Source of the DNA: Sphingobacteriales bacterium 44-15
Lineage (GTDB): Bacteria; Bacteroidota; Bacteroidia; Chitinophagales; Chitinophagaceae
Assembly (NCBI GenBank): GCA_001899685.1
Contig: MKWG01000027.1
Location: 20,423 to 84,422 of the forward strand
DNA length: 64,000 bases
Direction of reading: 5' to 3'
Part shown: positions 63,357 through 64,000 of the stretch, piece after piece
Numbering within the stretch: the first letter of the stretch is position 1
How the letters are laid out: every line of letters starts with the position of its first letter
Notes under the pieces: generated by a model
Told to the model about the DNA's origin: nothing
What the model saw: only the letters and a program-made list of their open reading frames with translations
The model's database searches: none
Translations under genes and position numbers: made by a program

Positions 63357-63692
63357 ATGAGCAATTATTTTACATTACTGCAAGGCGCCCAGGGCAATGC
63401 CCAAATGATGCAAATGATCATGCTGGTAGGTATCATTGCAGTGTTTTATTTCTTTATGATCCGCCCGCAAACGAAGAAAGCCAAAGAAGCCAAAAACTTC
63501 CAGAGCAGCCTGCAAAAGGGCGATAAGATTGTGACTATTGCCGGCATTCATGGCAAAATAGATAAGATCAACGAAGACAGCACCTTATCGCTTGAGGTAA
63601 GCCCGGGCAGCTATCTGCGTATTGAAAAGAGCGCTGTCAGCATGGAATGGAGCAAGCAGTTAAACAGCGCGGCTTCCGGCGATAAAAAATAA
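63357..63692 (+). CDS. yajC: Preprotein translocase subunit YajC
   Basis: Its 111 residues have one TM helix (about 20-38, MLVGIIAVFYFFMIRPQ in part), the conserved FFMIRPQTKKAKE motif at the helix end, and a soluble basic part with GDKIVTIAGIHGKI. YajC joins SecDF at the translocon. It follows the DUF1573 gene, and a terminator separates it from coaE. Confidence 0.95.
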   Translation: MSNYFTLLQGAQGNAQMMQMIMLVGIIAVFYFFMIRPQTKKAKEAKNFQSSLQKGDKIVTIAGIHGKIDKINEDSTLSLEVSPGSYLRIEKSAVSMEWSKQLNSAASGDKK

Positions 63693-63715
63693 TCACTCAC
63701 TTCTAAAGATACCTG

Positions 63716-63752
63716 ATCCGGGATCCTTTGTAAAAAGGATTTCGGATTTTTG
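63716..63752 (+). terminator. Intrinsic terminator after yajC
   Basis: ATCCGGGATCCTTT and AAAGGATTTCGGAT form a stem with one internal mismatch pair and a T run after it, 24 bases beyond the yajC stop and 29 bases before the coaE start. Confidence 0.85.
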
Positions 63753-63780
63753 GTTTATATAAATCATTAAAATATCCGGT

Positions 63781-64000
63781 TTGTTAAAGATTGGCCTGAC
63801 AGGCGGCATAGGCTCTGGTAAAAGTACCGTTGCCCGTATTTTTGAAATATTGGGCATACCCGTGTATTATGCAGATACCGCTGCAAAAAGATTGATGAAT
63901 ACAGATCTTACACTCCGGGAACAGATCATTGCGGCTTTCGGAGCGGAAGCCTATACCGGCGGGCAATTGAACCGGCAGTATCTTGCGCAACAGGTTTTTC
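63781..64000 (+). CDS. coaE: Dephospho-CoA kinase, N-terminal part (TTG start, runs off right edge)
   Basis: It phosphorylates dephospho-CoA in the last step of CoA synthesis. The 73 visible residues begin at TTG 63781, reading LKIGLTGGIGSGKSTVARIF, where GGIGSGKST is the P-loop at residues 8-16. No ATG is available before it at the family-conserved position, so TTG is the likely start. The product completes the pathway served by panB, panC and panD in the same window. Confidence 0.93.
   Translation, partial: MLKIGLTGGIGSGKSTVARIFEILGIPVYYADTAAKRLMNTDLTLREQIIAAFGAEAYTGGQLNRQYLAQQVF

Overview
The window is chromosomal DNA of a Bacteroidota bacterium, most likely a member of the Chitinophagaceae. 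The evidence is the -7 boxes of the form TAnnTTTG, a DUF4270 protein, an OmpA protein with thrombospondin type 3 (TSP3) repeats, a long-form NusB, a stand-alone N-terminal half of a GT5 glycogen-synthase-like protein, and OstA/LptD-type envelope genes. The left 14.6 kb is an AT-rich, phage-derived element that ends beside a tRNA-Arg(TCT) gene. The right 49 kb is conserved housekeeping chromosome.

Prophage part (1-14608). The late strand (minus) carries a terminase large subunit that runs off the left edge, a small RHH-like protein, and, 8 kb upstream, a probable terminase small subunit with a companion gene. Between the two terminase genes lie accessory genes: a 2-TM/coiled-coil/beta-domain protein, a tail-anchored protein with a GIY-YIG nuclease, a DUF4145-like protein flanked by imperfect direct repeats, an HNH and a GIY-YIG/NUMOD1 homing-type endonuclease, two winged-helix proteins behind a palindrome array that looks like a replication origin or operator, and a Mom-family DNA-modification gene. 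The Mom gene is broken by one extra G in a G10 tract, which suggests phase variation. A compact multi-hairpin RNA element overlaps the stop codon of the small-terminase gene and precedes a terminator just upstream of mom. The plus-strand genes from 10.7 to 14.4 kb encode a NUMOD4/HNH endonuclease, a sigma-like factor, several small unknown proteins, a divergent pair of 56- and 57-residue proteins around inverted repeats, and a lipoprotein. No integrase is in the window.

Chromosomal part (14.6-64 kb). This holds DNA repair (ung), lipid and envelope biogenesis (plsC, lptD, amidase, MlaD-like, OstA-like), a cell-surface polysaccharide cluster (GT4, flippase, GlmU-like, FAD/UGM-like oxidoreductase, GT87-like) around tpiA, an M1 peptidase diverging from an oligopeptide-binding protein, a sulfatase-fold membrane enzyme, rlmB, a Nudix hydrolase, metK, pantothenate synthesis (panC, panD, panB), a flippase-like protein with rfaE2, polyphosphate metabolism (ppk1, ppx), an ALDH7-type dehydrogenase, two TSP3/OmpA proteins, an S8 protease, rimO, a SUMF1-domain protein, groES-groEL, nusB, a DUF1573 lipoprotein, yajC and coaE.

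The chromosomal intergenic gaps, but not the prophage, contain a family of short-word repeats built from words such as TTTCACGTTT, CGATAAACG, ATGGTGAAT and TTACCACTTA in both orientations. Some fold into perfect 14-25 bp hairpins, and several start at or within a few bases of a stop codon. One of these arrays holds a 277 bp MITE-like segment with 16 bp terminal inverted repeats. The main points for follow-up are the phase-variable mom with its upstream RNA element, the helically phased palindromes, and the repeat family.
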